Shown: positions 46,294 to 57,326 of the stretch, piece by piece
Position numbering within the stretch: the first letter of the stretch is position 1
Layout: each line of letters opens with the position of its first letter
Origin: DATAWK01 sp036267255
GTDB lineage: Bacteria > Acidobacteriota > Terriglobia > Terriglobales > Acidobacteriaceae
Length of the DNA stretch: 64,000 bases
Assembly: GCA_036267255.1 (NCBI GenBank)
Contig: DATAWK010000033.1
Coordinates: 1-64,000, forward strand
Direction of reading: 5' to 3'
The notes under the pieces: generated by a model
What the model was told of the DNA's origin: nothing
Seen by the model: the letters and a program-made list of their open reading frames with translations, nothing else
The model's database searches: none
Translations under genes and position numbers: made by a program

Positions 46294-46737
46294 ATGGGAA
46301 AACGAAGAAAATCCCGGGAGCTGGCCATGCAGATGCTTTTTCAGGCGGATGTTGGCAAGCAGACGCCGGATGAGGTCCGCCGCACCTTCTGGCAGGCACG
46401 GGAGACGAACGATCCGGACACGCGCGGATTTGCGGAAGATATTTTTCGCGTGGCGTGCGAGCGCAAGGAAGAGATCGACGGCTACATTGAAGAGGCCAGT
46501 GAACGCTGGCGGCTGGAACGGATGGCAGCGGTAGACCGCAATCTGCTGCGCGCGTCGGTTGCAGAAATGTTGGGATTTCCGGGGACGCCGCTGCCGATCA
46601 TTATCAATGAGGCGCTGGAAGTGGCGCGGCTGTATGCGGCTCCTGAGTCGACGCAATTTTTGAACGGAGTGCTGGATGCCGTGGCGCGCGCGTTGCCACG
46701 GACGGCGAAACAGTTGACGCCGAAAGCGGAAAAGTAG
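46294..46737 (+). CDS. nusB: Transcription antitermination factor NusB
   Basis: NusB, 147 residues, binds boxA RNA with NusE in antitermination of rRNA operons. It opens with GKRRKSRELAMQMLFQADVG, the basic RNA-binding N-terminus, and shows ERMAAVDRNLLRASVAEML and IINEALEVARLYAAPES, the conserved helices, ending in FLNGVLDAVAR. Its ATG is one base after the ribH stop, so the two are co-translated. A strong terminator follows. Confidence 0.95.
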   Translation: MGKRRKSRELAMQMLFQADVGKQTPDEVRRTFWQARETNDPDTRGFAEDIFRVACERKEEIDGYIEEASERWRLERMAAVDRNLLRASVAEMLGFPGTPLPIIINEALEVARLYAAPESTQFLNGVLDAVARALPRTAKQLTPKAEK

Positions 46738-46776
46738 CGTAACGGTTCGAACGAGAGCGAATGTTGCAAGCAAAAG

Positions 46777-46803
46777 AAAAGCCCCGCAGATTGCGGGGCT
46801 TTT
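46777..46803. terminator. Bidirectional rho-independent terminator
   Basis: Arms AAAAGCCCCGCA and TGCGGGGCTTTT form a perfect 12-base stem with a three-base loop. A/T ends on both sides let it stop nusB on the plus strand and the large lipoprotein gene on the minus strand. Confidence 0.85.
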
Positions 46804-46826
46804 CTTTTCTGCTGCGCGGGCTGAAC

Positions 46827-49406
46827 CTACTGGACGGGCCGTGGTCTGGCGGCCATGAAGAAGGCCGGAACCTGTTTGCCGCTGGTGTTGAGCAGCGCGG
46901 GATTGATCTGCTGCGTGTCTGTCAGCGTGGTGGTGTTGATGAAGTGAACGAGATCGTCCTGATCCGTGCTGACGTAGAAGGTGGTGGTGTCGGGACTGAA
47001 GACACCCGCAATCGGCGCGCCGGGAGCCGTGCCGGTGAGCGTGATGGGGACGACCTGGCCGGCACCGGTGGAGGGAATCTTATACGCGGGCAGCGTGGTG
47101 TTGCCGCTGGCGCCGGGAGTTGTGGAGTAATACGTCACGAAGGCCAGGGTGGAGGCTGGAGAGGTGAGCACCTTGTTGATGCTGGCGACATCGGTGGCGC
47201 CCAGAGCGGTGGTGTACGGAGTTCCAGCCACGTTCGGAGGAGGCCCGAATTGCAGATTGGTGGTCAACGGGCAGGCTCCGGCGGGGATGGTCACATTGAC
47301 GTCGGTGATGCTGTCGGTTGCCGCCGTGGCTCCGATGATGTGGCGTCCGTCAGTGGTTTCAACCAACTGGTCGACCGGGTCGGTGACGGTGCCCACCGGC
47401 GGATAAAAATTGGTTGGATTCAGCGCTGCATTCGGATTCTGAGCTGTGTTGTTCGGTCCGGTAGCGCAATAACTGAAGGCGGTGACAGCGGTTCCGCCAG
47501 CAGTGCTGGTGTAGACGCCGACGGCAGGCACGGTGACGGCAACGCTGGGTACGGGAGCCGTGCCCGACGAGCTTACAGGGCAATTGGTCGCGGGATTATT
47601 TCCGTTGTCCGTGCAGGTATGCCAGCCGGTGAAGGGCGAATAAGCAAAGAGCGTGGCGGCTCCGGGCGTATTGGCGTCTGCCGGATTGGAGTAGGTGATG
47701 TAGAGGTTCTGGCTGTCTTCAGTGAACGTTGCCGAGTAGGGCGGGTTGACTTCGCCGCCGGGATTCTGCGTAGAGTACACCGGATTGACCACGCCAGCAG
47801 GATAAACAGGCTGGCTGTTTGCATTGCAGGCGATGGTGGGGCCCGGTGCGGCGAATGCCAGCGAGGTCCCGGTGCCGGGGTTGTACAGGTAGAAGAGCTT
47901 GCGGCAGGGATCGTGGATGACGACGAGGCTGTCATTCGGTGCCACGGCGAGCACGGTGCCGGGAACGGTGGAATCTTCCTTGGTGAGGCTGTTGCTCGCG
48001 GTGGTGGCGATCATCAGTTGCGTCGAGCTGCCGAAATAGAGGCTTGCACCGATCTGGTCCATCACCATGGAGTTGGGCAGATAGGGCAGCGTGACAGGAG
48101 TGCCAACGGTGCCGATGAGAAAATCAATCGGCACGAAGCCATAGGATTGCGGGCTGGACAGATAGAGAACGGTGGAACTGGGTCCCGGCGTGGTGACAGC
48201 GATCGGGTTGCTGGTGACGGGCAAGCCGGTGCCAAGATTTGCAATCTGATCGAGCGGCGCTGGATTGCAAATACTGGGCAGACACTGCGCGACGATATCG
48301 GCATCGCTGGGGAAGTTGCCGGTGACCACGCCGCTGCCGTTCACCGCGATGTTGATGGGATCGGTGGAGGTGTAGCTGAGGGCGAGGCCGGTGATGGGGT
48401 TGCCGTGGGTATCGAGCACTGTGGTGGTGAGGGGCTGAATGTTCGTCTGGTTGATCGTTACCGGAGGCGTGAGCGGAGGTTGCCCCTGATTGGTGGTGCC
48501 AACCTTCAACGCGATGCTTGCCGGCGGGCAGGTGAAGAAGTAGCCCGCGGTGCTGGAGGCCTGGGCAACACTGGCGCTGAGGACGGTCGCACCCGGCTGG
48601 TGGGCAGTGGCGATGCCGTTCTGGTCGACGGTTACGATATTGGCGTTCTGCGGCGTGTAGATGAGGTGACCGACGGAACAGGTAATGTCCGTGGTGACGC
48701 CATTGACATCGCCATATACGGTAGCCGCCAGCGGCGCGGTGTCATTCTGCGAGATGCAGCCGGAGTTTTTCTGAATCGGACTGGGCTGCGGGTTGTATGC
48801 AGGCGTGCAGCCTTTGGGAAGATTGTTGGCCGGGTTGGTCGGGTCCAGGGTAGTGCAGAGGGTGACGGGGTTGGGAGAAATCTGTCCATTGGCAGGATTG
48901 CTGTACGCGGGGCAACTTTCCGCCGTGGCGCCCAGCACCACACTGGTGACCTGGGGATGCACGAAGACCGGAACCACGTTGCTGGTCGCACCACCGCCGC
49001 TGGCCGTGACATAGGCGATGCCTGTTTTGTTGGTCGGAATGCAGGTGGTGAAGTTGGCGACGCCGTTGGGAGAATTACGATTCCACGTGCCGCCGCAGAT
49101 CTGTCCGGCGGGAGAGACATCGGCGATGGTCAGGTCGCTGCTGCCATAGGTGAACTGGTTGAGTCCGGATGGCGTGCCTTTGCATGTGAAGGCGGTCGGC
49201 GTTACCACTTCATTGGTAGCGCCATAGTTGACCGAGACGCCGTAGGCGTTGGGTTGCAGCGTGATCGAAGTGGTGGCTGTCGTCGAGGGACCGCTTTGAA
49301 AGCCGGAGCAAAAATTTTGCCCATAGTCATGGCTGCATCCAGCGATAGACATACCAATGGGTAGGGACAAAATACATAGAACTACCAGGAAAACAAACCG
49401 CCGCAT
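46827..49406 (-). CDS. Large secreted lipoprotein with Ig-like and propeller parts
   Basis: Exported protein of 859 residues with a lipobox (MSIAGCS, Cys-24). Residues about 45-400 hold Big_2/Ig-like repeats (VDQNGIATAHQPGATVLSASV, NGSGVVTGNFPSDADIVAQC). The second half has propeller-like repeats (LYITYSNPADANTPGAAT, VFSPDTTTFYVSTDQDDLVHFI). It is rich in Thr, Asn, Ser and Pro and has many cysteines. It is probably cell-surface and possibly adhesive. Function is unknown. The opposite strand is also open over almost its whole length, which is a by-product of its codon composition. Confidence 0.7.
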   Translation of the reverse strand: MRRFVFLVVLCILSLPIGMSIAGCSHDYGQNFCSGFQSGPSTTATTSITLQPNAYGVSVNYGATNEVVTPTAFTCKGTPSGLNQFTYGSSDLTIADVSPAGQICGGTWNRNSPNGVANFTTCIPTNKTGIAYVTASGGGATSNVVPVFVHPQVTSVVLGATAESCPAYSNPANGQISPNPVTLCTTLDPTNPANNLPKGCTPAYNPQPSPIQKNSGCISQNDTAPLAATVYGDVNGVTTDITCSVGHLIYTPQNANIVTVDQNGIATAHQPGATVLSASVAQASSTAGYFFTCPPASIALKVGTTNQGQPPLTPPVTINQTNIQPLTTTVLDTHGNPITGLALSYTSTDPINIAVNGSGVVTGNFPSDADIVAQCLPSICNPAPLDQIANLGTGLPVTSNPIAVTTPGPSSTVLYLSSPQSYGFVPIDFLIGTVGTPVTLPYLPNSMVMDQIGASLYFGSSTQLMIATTASNSLTKEDSTVPGTVLAVAPNDSLVVIHDPCRKLFYLYNPGTGTSLAFAAPGPTIACNANSQPVYPAGVVNPVYSTQNPGGEVNPPYSATFTEDSQNLYITYSNPADANTPGAATLFAYSPFTGWHTCTDNGNNPATNCPVSSSGTAPVPSVAVTVPAVGVYTSTAGGTAVTAFSYCATGPNNTAQNPNAALNPTNFYPPVGTVTDPVDQLVETTDGRHIIGATAATDSITDVNVTIPAGACPLTTNLQFGPPPNVAGTPYTTALGATDVASINKVLTSPASTLAFVTYYSTTPGASGNTTLPAYKIPSTGAGQVVPITLTGTAPGAPIAGVFSPDTTTFYVSTDQDDLVHFINTTTLTDTQQINPALLNTSGKQVPAFFMAARPRPVQ

Positions 49407-49573
49407 CGAACCTCCCCGTCGGCGCGCTAACGGCGCGGACGGTCACAAAAAAACTCACGACCACATGATCAATTCCTTTAGTGTATGGGTCCGGCGCAGC
49501 TTCGGCAACAGCACCGGTCCCCGGCGCGGAAGCAGCCCCGGAGAGAAAGGCAAATTGCAGGCTTTTCCGGCAC

Positions 49574-51670
<2,097 letters not shown>

Positions 51671-51858
51671 AGATTGCTCACTCTCAGGCAAATATCGGAT
51701 TGAGTGCTGCAAAAAAACATGCACGGCGAGCAAATGTCGCCTGGGAGCATGAGGTTCAAAGTGCGGAAAATAAATGCAATGGGATTGGCAACTTCGGTGA
51801 GCTTCTGCGCAACCTATTCACAGGTATTACGGCTTGCAATGCAAGGAGAAAGAAAATC

Positions 51859-52011
51859 ATGTTGTGGACAATCTTCGTAATTCTTTTAATTCTGTGGCTG
51901 TTGGGGTTTGTCGGCTTCCACGTGTTGGGCGCGTACATCCATATTTTGTTGGTGATAGCTCTGGTGGTGTTGCTGATTCAGTTGATTGGCGGGCGAACGC
52001 GCACCATCTGA
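51859..52011 (+). CDS. lmo0937 family small membrane protein
   Basis: A 50-residue membrane protein with two hydrophobic helices (MLWTIFVILLILWLLGFV, then HILLVIALVVLLIQLI) and a basic tail. The pattern MLWTI..LLI.WLLG matches the lmo0937/DUF5670 family, often found next to stress proteins. The function is unknown. AAGGAGAAAGAAAATC precedes the ATG. It is followed 106 bases later by a CsbD gene on the same strand. Confidence 0.8.
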   Translation: MLWTIFVILLILWLLGFVGFHVLGAYIHILLVIALVVLLIQLIGGRTRTI

Positions 52012-52117
52012 GTTTGCACGTTCCATAACGATTTCTACAGGAAGAAGCGGAATGGTTGGAAAACACAACCTGCCATTCCGGCATCTCATGGGATGGAACG
52101 AGAAAACTGGAGGAAGT

Positions 52118-52447
52118 ATGAACAAGGAACAGGTTTCAGGGAAAGTGGACCAGGCCGTAGGGAAAGTGAAGCAGGGCGTTGGCGAAGCGGTGAACAACCA
52201 AAAGCTGGCGAATCAAGGGATCGCTGACCAGGTGAAAGGCGCTGCCAAGGAAACCTGGGGCAATGCCAAGGATGCGGCGACCGATATAGCCAAGGACAAC
52301 CAGAAGCATTCTGAAGATCATGCGCGCAATGTGCGCGAGAACATCTCCGACAAGGTGGAGAATGTGAAGAATCGTGTGAATGAAAAGATCGACGTGATGA
52401 AGGAAGAACATCGCGAGCACGAGAAGGAAAAGCATCGCACGGCATAA
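52118..52447 (+). CDS. CsbD family stress-response protein
   Basis: Hydrophilic, helical protein of 109 residues. The N-terminal half (MNKEQVSGKVDQAVGKVKQG, ADQVKGAAKETWGNAKD) is the CsbD domain, a small protein family induced by general stress in Gram-positive and other bacteria. The C-terminal half is an additional charged helix (about 65-109, rich in Lys, Glu, Asn and His), longer than in Bacillus CsbD. The ATG lies behind GGAGGAAG. Two hairpins close the transcript. Confidence 0.88.
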   Translation: MNKEQVSGKVDQAVGKVKQGVGEAVNNQKLANQGIADQVKGAAKETWGNAKDAATDIAKDNQKHSEDHARNVRENISDKVENVKNRVNEKIDVMKEEHREHEKEKHRTA

Positions 52448-52468
52448 ACGGGAGCCCACCCCCGACTG

Positions 52469-52525
52469 CGACATGCCGCAGTGGCATGTCGAGGCCCTCA
52501 GCCTGGAAAGGCTGAGGGCCTTTTG
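52469..52525 (+). terminator. Tandem hairpins with T tract
   Basis: First hairpin: CGACATGCC and GGCATGTCG (52469-52491). Second: GGCCCTCAGCC and GGCTGAGGGCC (52493-52520), followed by TTTTGC. The second is a good rho-independent terminator of the CsbD gene; the first may protect the message. Confidence 0.8.
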
Positions 52526-52556
52526 CTTGATTCCACACAAGCTAAAAGAAGGCCTG

Positions 52557-52629
52557 CGTGGAGCACGCAGATGGAGCACGCAGATGGAGTGAAACAAAAT
52601 ACCCCGGGTGCGCGTAGCGTACCCGGGGT
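52557..52629. repeat. Short direct repeat and palindrome
   Basis: The 13-base unit GGAGCACGCAGAT occurs twice in tandem (52560-52586), preceded by a partial copy. A palindrome with arms ACCCCGGGT and ACCCGGGGT (52601-52629) follows. It lies between convergent genes and may end transcription, although no T tract is present. Confidence 0.5.
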
Positions 52630-52656
52630 AGCCATACTGTTTTCTTTTGGCGCTGG

Positions 52657-53493
52657 TTACTTCTGGCCCCAGAAATCCGGATCGGCTTTTGCCCAACCTT
52701 CGGGTACATAGCTCATCTTGGGGTTGAACATAAACAGGTTCGTCTGGATCGACTCGAAGCAGGACGCTTCAAGATCGGCCATCTTCTTCATGTCGTCGGC
52801 GCTTATCTTGGACCGGAGCTGCTTTGCGGCTGCCCGGAACCCGTCGATTTCGGCAAGGGACTTGAGGGGAGAGATGAAGATGTATACGCTGCCAGCGTTC
52901 GCGCCATATTCGTCCTGATACGCGGCCCAGTGTGCGTTGGGTAGTTTTCCATAGATGCTGTTGTGCAATCTGGACAACGCATCCCATTCCTGTCCGTGGC
53001 CGGGGCGAATCTTAATCCTTGTGATTTCCATATAGCGCATGTGCGGGATATCGACGGGCGCATTCACGCTCATGTCTTCGCGATAGACGAAGGTGCTCGA
53101 TTCATCCGAGGTGAGCAGTTTGCCATCGGCGGTCTGCGCGCTGTCGAGGGCGGCTGCGAGGGTGGCGTTGTTCTGGGTCGCCTGGGCGTCTTTCTCCCAC
53201 GCCGCGAAGGAATCATAGCCGACAAAGAACAGTGCTCGTGGCTGGCCGGAAAGAGAGTCCATTGCCAGATAGTGTTCGGGCCAGTTGGCGGCGGTGAAGG
53301 CCTGGACAAAGGCGCTCTCGGTTTTCTGATGCGGGCTGCCCTGCTGGCCCGGCTTGAGAAACTCGCGCATGATGACCAGTACCGATGGTGGCGGTGTGAC
53401 GGCGGCGGATTGATCCTGAGCCGATACGTTTGTGGCCGAGAATCCGGCGAAGAGAAGACACGACAGGACTGCGAACCCGATTTGCTTTTTCAT
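52657..53493 (-). CDS. Hypothetical exported protein
   Basis: Exported protein of 278 residues with a signal peptide (1-25, ending NVSAQ). The body has two similar halves of about 115 residues: one around VLVIMREFLKPGQQGSPHQK and one around RYMEITRIKIRPGHGQEWDAL. Both look like ferredoxin-like/dimeric alpha-beta-barrel units (NIPSNAP/ABM-type). No catalytic residue is recognised. It stands alone, with a long gap to the phosphatase gene. Confidence 0.6.
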   Translation of the reverse strand: MKKQIGFAVLSCLLFAGFSATNVSAQDQSAAVTPPPSVLVIMREFLKPGQQGSPHQKTESAFVQAFTAANWPEHYLAMDSLSGQPRALFFVGYDSFAAWEKDAQATQNNATLAAALDSAQTADGKLLTSDESSTFVYREDMSVNAPVDIPHMRYMEITRIKIRPGHGQEWDALSRLHNSIYGKLPNAHWAAYQDEYGANAGSVYIFISPLKSLAEIDGFRAAAKQLRSKISADDMKKMADLEASCFESIQTNLFMFNPKMSYVPEGWAKADPDFWGQK

Positions 53494-53701
53494 GGGTACT
53501 TAGCCTCCTAAGGCTTGAAATGAGTTTTTGGCCAGGAGTGTCGGGCAAGGGGAGAGAAACTTCGCTGGATGCGAGCGGCGGCATCGTGACTGTGCGGAAT
53601 TTCGTCCTTCGTTCTTGGACGCGGCTGAATCTACGCTTCCGTATATGGGTTGTCCAGCGAATTTTTAGAGGTCAGGCTGAGGGGAGAGCAGCGCGGATCT
53701 C

Positions 53702-55720
53702 TTATACGGCGGCGCGGGTGATGCCGATGACGGTGATGTCGTCTTCCTGCCCGAATTGCTGGGCGGTTACGGCGATGGCGGCGGCGGGTTGACGGCTGAT
53801 CTGCTGGGTGCGGTCGAAGCCGAAGAGCTGCTTCTGCTCGTTCTGCGCTTCGACGACGCCGTCGGTGAGGAGGGTGAGCCGGTCGCCTGGCTGGAGGGTG
53901 AGGCGTGTCTGCTCGAAGTCGGCGGTTTCGATCATGCCGAGCGGCAGACTGCCTGCGATGGCGACTTCTGCGCCATTTAAATATGGCGGCAGATGTCCGG
54001 CGTTGGCGATGACGGTTTCGCCGTTTGGTGCGATGCGCGCGACGACGCAGGTGGCGAAGTGGCCCTGCATGCGTCCGCAGAGACGGCGATTGAGAGACTG
54101 CAGAATCGTGATTGGTTCCTGCGTGGTCTCGGTGACCATGCGAATGGCACCGACGATCAACGAGACGAGCATGGCGGCCTTGAGGCCTTTGCCGCTGACA
54201 TCGCCGACGACGATCAGGATGCTGTTGTCTTTGCCTGCGATGATCTGGAAGAAATCCCCACCCACCTGCTGCGCGGGGCGATACTCGCTTTCGAGGGTGA
54301 AGCCGGGGACGACGGGCAGCGCCTCTGGAATCAGCATCTGCTGCACCTGCCGCGCCTGCTCCATCTCCAGCCTGAACTGCTCCCGTTCGCGCTGGCCGTG
54401 CAGAAACCGCCGCAGCATCAGCACCGTGATAATGGCCAGAGAAAGGATGGTGGCGATCTGATCGAGTTCGACCCCGAATCTGAATGGGAAATAGAAAATG
54501 GGCACGTGCAATAGCAGCAATTCTTCTTCGTAGATGGAGAGGACGACCAGCACCACCGCGGGCAATGCCAGCAATCCCTCCAACTGGTTTTTTCGAATGC
54601 CGCGCGTTGTTACCCAGACCAGCAGAGCCCCCAGCAGCAGCTTCAGCGCCAGTGTCAGCGGCGACAGCCAGACGATGGCGTGTACGGGAACCACATCGCC
54701 ATAGAACGGCCCCCGCATCATGGCCATGCCGACGGCCAGCAGCGCCACGAGACCCCATACCGCCCGGTGCAGGCGGCCCATGCGGTCCATGCGGAACCAG
54801 TAGGCCCAGAACAGCACCCACAGTCCGATAATTGCGGGGGTCAGGAAAGCATCCTCAAGCAGAAATTCGGGAACATCACCGATCCATGTGGTGTAGTACC
54901 CGGCCACGATCGAGAACTCGAACGCCAGCAGGGCCGCGCAGGTGAGGCCGAGCCAGAGAAAGGCCGGCTCCGTGCGATCGAGCCAGAAGAGACCGAAGGC
55001 CACCCCCAGGGCGAGCAGTAAAATCGCGATGTCGACAAAACTGCCGTACACCGTGTGATCGATCGCATCCCAGTTCAACTGCAGCAGCCCGGCAATGGCC
55101 GAGGCATGGCCCAGTACAGGCGGTCCATGCAGCCCGCCGGCATCCGGAGCCGTGAGATATGACTTCATCCACACGCGGATGGCGATCGTGACCGGTCCGC
55201 CGCGGAAATTTGCGGGCAAAGGAAACGCCGCCGGCGTGGAAAAGTAGGCAGTGACGCCGCGTGCGGTGAAGCGGCCGGTCTGTCCAATGAACTGACCATT
55301 CACGTATACCTGGTAGGCGTCGTCGAAATCGATCGGCATCTGAAGCGCGAGCGCCGTCTGCCCATCCTGCACATGGACGCGCAGCCGGTACCAGGCATAG
55401 CCGTAATAGCCCTTGTAGCCCCGTGCCGTCCAGCCCGGAAGGTAGCCCTGGCTGCCGTAAAACGGGTCATGCGATCCCTTCAGCGGCGTCAGGTCCATCG
55501 TGACCCAGGCGGAGTCGTCGAAGCCCGGCTGCGCCCACGCCATGTTGTCGCCGGTGTGAAACTTCCACAGGCCACCGAGGACGACCGTGGAGTTGCCCAG
55601 AGTGATCTGGGTGGTTGGCGCCGTGGCCGAGGAAATGGGAGCAACAGCGGTTGTCTTCTGGGCCGTGGCGTGCAGAGCGAAAAACGGCAGAAGCAAAAGA
55701 GAGAACCCAAGGCGTCGCAT
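53702..55720 (-). CDS. 7TM sensor with SpoIIE-type PP2C phosphatase
   Basis: Inner-membrane signalling protein of 672 residues. It has a signal peptide (1-20), a periplasmic jelly-roll sensor-like domain (about 40-180, with GYAWYRLRVHV), about seven membrane helices (190-410), and a cytoplasmic SpoIIE/PP2C phosphatase (about 445-672). Phosphatase metal-site motifs are VGGDFFQI, VGDVSGKGLKAAML, NAGHLPPYL and LLTDGVVEA. It resembles RsbU-like regulators that dephosphorylate anti-anti-sigma factors, but no sigma, anti-sigma or STAS gene is nearby. The start is MRRLGFSLLL at 55720; the ribosome site is weak. Confidence 0.85.
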   Translation of the reverse strand: MRRLGFSLLLLPFFALHATAQKTTAVAPISSATAPTTQITLGNSTVVLGGLWKFHTGDNMAWAQPGFDDSAWVTMDLTPLKGSHDPFYGSQGYLPGWTARGYKGYYGYAWYRLRVHVQDGQTALALQMPIDFDDAYQVYVNGQFIGQTGRFTARGVTAYFSTPAAFPLPANFRGGPVTIAIRVWMKSYLTAPDAGGLHGPPVLGHASAIAGLLQLNWDAIDHTVYGSFVDIAILLLALGVAFGLFWLDRTEPAFLWLGLTCAALLAFEFSIVAGYYTTWIGDVPEFLLEDAFLTPAIIGLWVLFWAYWFRMDRMGRLHRAVWGLVALLAVGMAMMRGPFYGDVVPVHAIVWLSPLTLALKLLLGALLVWVTTRGIRKNQLEGLLALPAVVLVVLSIYEEELLLLHVPIFYFPFRFGVELDQIATILSLAIITVLMLRRFLHGQREREQFRLEMEQARQVQQMLIPEALPVVPGFTLESEYRPAQQVGGDFFQIIAGKDNSILIVVGDVSGKGLKAAMLVSLIVGAIRMVTETTQEPITILQSLNRRLCGRMQGHFATCVVARIAPNGETVIANAGHLPPYLNGAEVAIAGSLPLGMIETADFEQTRLTLQPGDRLTLLTDGVVEAQNEQKQLFGFDRTQQISRQPAAAIAVTAQQFGQEDDITVIGITRAAV

Positions 55721-55795
55721 AGGCAGGCTTTTTACAGGCACTCCACGAATACCAGCGATGCCCTGCTTTAGCAATGAAGAAATCACTAACCCATC

Positions 55796-55862
55796 GGCGG
55801 AGTCATTCTGAGCGCAGCGAAGAATGACGAACAGCCTTTCTTCGCTGCAGAATCTATCCATC
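55796..55862. repeat. Dispersed repeat, second-part element
   Basis: In the reverse orientation this segment reads ATAGATTCTGCAGCG, then TTCGCTGCGCTCAGAATGAC, then TCCGCCG. It matches the second part of the repeats at 8854-9004 and 24500-24660. It lies in the gap between two minus-strand genes and contains no gene. Confidence 0.5.
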
Positions 55863-55918
55863 CACTGTAGCTGTTCACTGGGGGTCACCCGCATTTCGGT
55901 GGGGTGGAAGAGATGTGT

Positions 55919-57253
55919 TTATGCGGGGGCGTAGACGGCGAAGCCGCGCGGCGGGGCGGGAAACTCACTGTTGCCGTCGGCGTCGGTGGTGCGTTCGTTG
56001 GGGGCGGCGGTGTCGTGGCCATCCCAGGCGACGGGAACGAATTTCTGATTTTTCCATTGCGTCTTGACGGAGGTGCCGCTCCATTGGTCGCCGAGATTGT
56101 TGAGCACATAGATGAGGCCCGATTGCTGTACGTTGTCATCGGTATGGCCGACGCGCTGCATGATGTAGAGATCGGGATCGGCGTGGAGGATTTGCGAGTC
56201 GCCCCCGGCGTGGCGGTGATGTGCGGAGATGAGAGCGTCGATGCCGTTGGGCGTGCCGGCGCGGGCGAGGCCGTTGTTGTAATAGTCGTACCAGAAGATG
56301 CTGGGGTAGCCTTCGTGGACGAGGATGTAAGAGTAGGCGAGCATCTTGTCGTTCACGATGACGTTGTCGCCCATGTCGTGGTTGTCGACAAAGGTGACGG
56401 CGTGCAGCGGGCGGTTGGTGACGACGGCGCCATCGTCAGTGAGATTGCGCAGGTCGTAGTGGAGCGTGTCGCAGACATCCTTTAATTTGTAACGCAGCGG
56501 GAAGTCGAAGGCTGCGACCTGATTATCGGAAAAATTGTTGACCTTGGTAAGCCACTGCTCGATGCTTTCGCCGTCTTCCCAATATTCGCCGACGACGAAG
56601 GGGCTGAACTCCTTGCCATCTTTGACGTAGCGATATTTGGCGATGGTGCCGACGATCCACGCGCCGTAGCCTTTGACGAAGTCGAAACGGAAGCCGTCGA
56701 AGCCAAGCTCCTCGATGATCATCTGCGCGTATTCCATGATGGATGTGTAGACGAGCGGATTGCGATGGCAGAGATGCGGGAAGCCGGCGTAGAGTTCGCC
56801 TTCGAGCACGACTTCATAGCGGCTGGGATGGAAGCAGTTCCAGTCGCGCGGAAAGCGGCCGCTTTTGGGATTGAATTTGGTCCAGCGCTTCTGGCCGTCG
56901 AGCGGATTGGTTTCTTCCTCGTCGGCGCCGGAGTTGTGGTTGATGACCATATCGGCATAGCAGCCGACGTGATGATCGTGGGATTTTTTGATGAGCGCTT
57001 CGAGCTCCGCGCGATTGCCGTACCAGGTTTTGGCGCCGCCCTTCTGGTCGAAGTCGCCGAGATCGAAGTAATCGTACGGATCGTAGCCCATGGAACGATT
57101 GTTGGCGGCCTTGGAGATGGGCGGAAGCCAGAGAGCGTCAAAGCCTGCTTTGGCGAGATCGGGAACGCGCTCGGCGACAAAATTCCACCAGTTGTGATCC
57201 TGCTTTTCTTTATCGGGGCAGTCCCAGTAAAACGCCTGCATCATTACGCTCAT
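55919..57253 (-). CDS. Alpha-amylase family glycoside hydrolase (GH13)
   Basis: Cytoplasmic GH13 alpha-amylase of 444 residues, acting on alpha-1,4-glucans. Conserved regions: DMVINHNSG (101-109), GFRFDFVKG with the nucleophile Asp-191, VVGEYWED with the acid/base Glu-223, and FVDNHDMG with Asp-293. It opens MSVMMQAFYWDCP, typical of the intracellular liquefying-type amylases of bacteria; no signal peptide is present. The ATG lies behind AGGAGCACG; the frame stays open upstream for 259 codons but without amylase sequence and over the RNase gene. It may degrade cytosolic glycogen or maltodextrins. Confidence 0.9.
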   Translation of the reverse strand: MSVMMQAFYWDCPDKEKQDHNWWNFVAERVPDLAKAGFDALWLPPISKAANNRSMGYDPYDYFDLGDFDQKGGAKTWYGNRAELEALIKKSHDHHVGCYADMVINHNSGADEEETNPLDGQKRWTKFNPKSGRFPRDWNCFHPSRYEVVLEGELYAGFPHLCHRNPLVYTSIMEYAQMIIEELGFDGFRFDFVKGYGAWIVGTIAKYRYVKDGKEFSPFVVGEYWEDGESIEQWLTKVNNFSDNQVAAFDFPLRYKLKDVCDTLHYDLRNLTDDGAVVTNRPLHAVTFVDNHDMGDNVIVNDKMLAYSYILVHEGYPSIFWYDYYNNGLARAGTPNGIDALISAHHRHAGGDSQILHADPDLYIMQRVGHTDDNVQQSGLIYVLNNLGDQWSGTSVKTQWKNQKFVPVAWDGHDTAAPNERTTDADGNSEFPAPPRGFAVYAPA

Positions 57254-57326
57254 ACGTGCTCCTGAATGGTAAGGGAAGAAGACTGCTTGGCTATCGACGA
57301 TGAGATGCAAAAACGCGCGGTGGAGT

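Noticed and set aside
46741..46770. GGTTCGAAC sequence suggesting a tRNA T arm
   Set aside because: No acceptor stem, anticodon arm or CCA-side pairing can be drawn around it.
46761..49364. 867-codon plus-strand open frame opposite the large lipoprotein gene
   Set aside because: It is antisense to a protein with a clear lipobox and Ig/propeller repeats. Its product is Gly/Arg/Asp-rich without domain structure, a usual by-product of GC-rich codon use.
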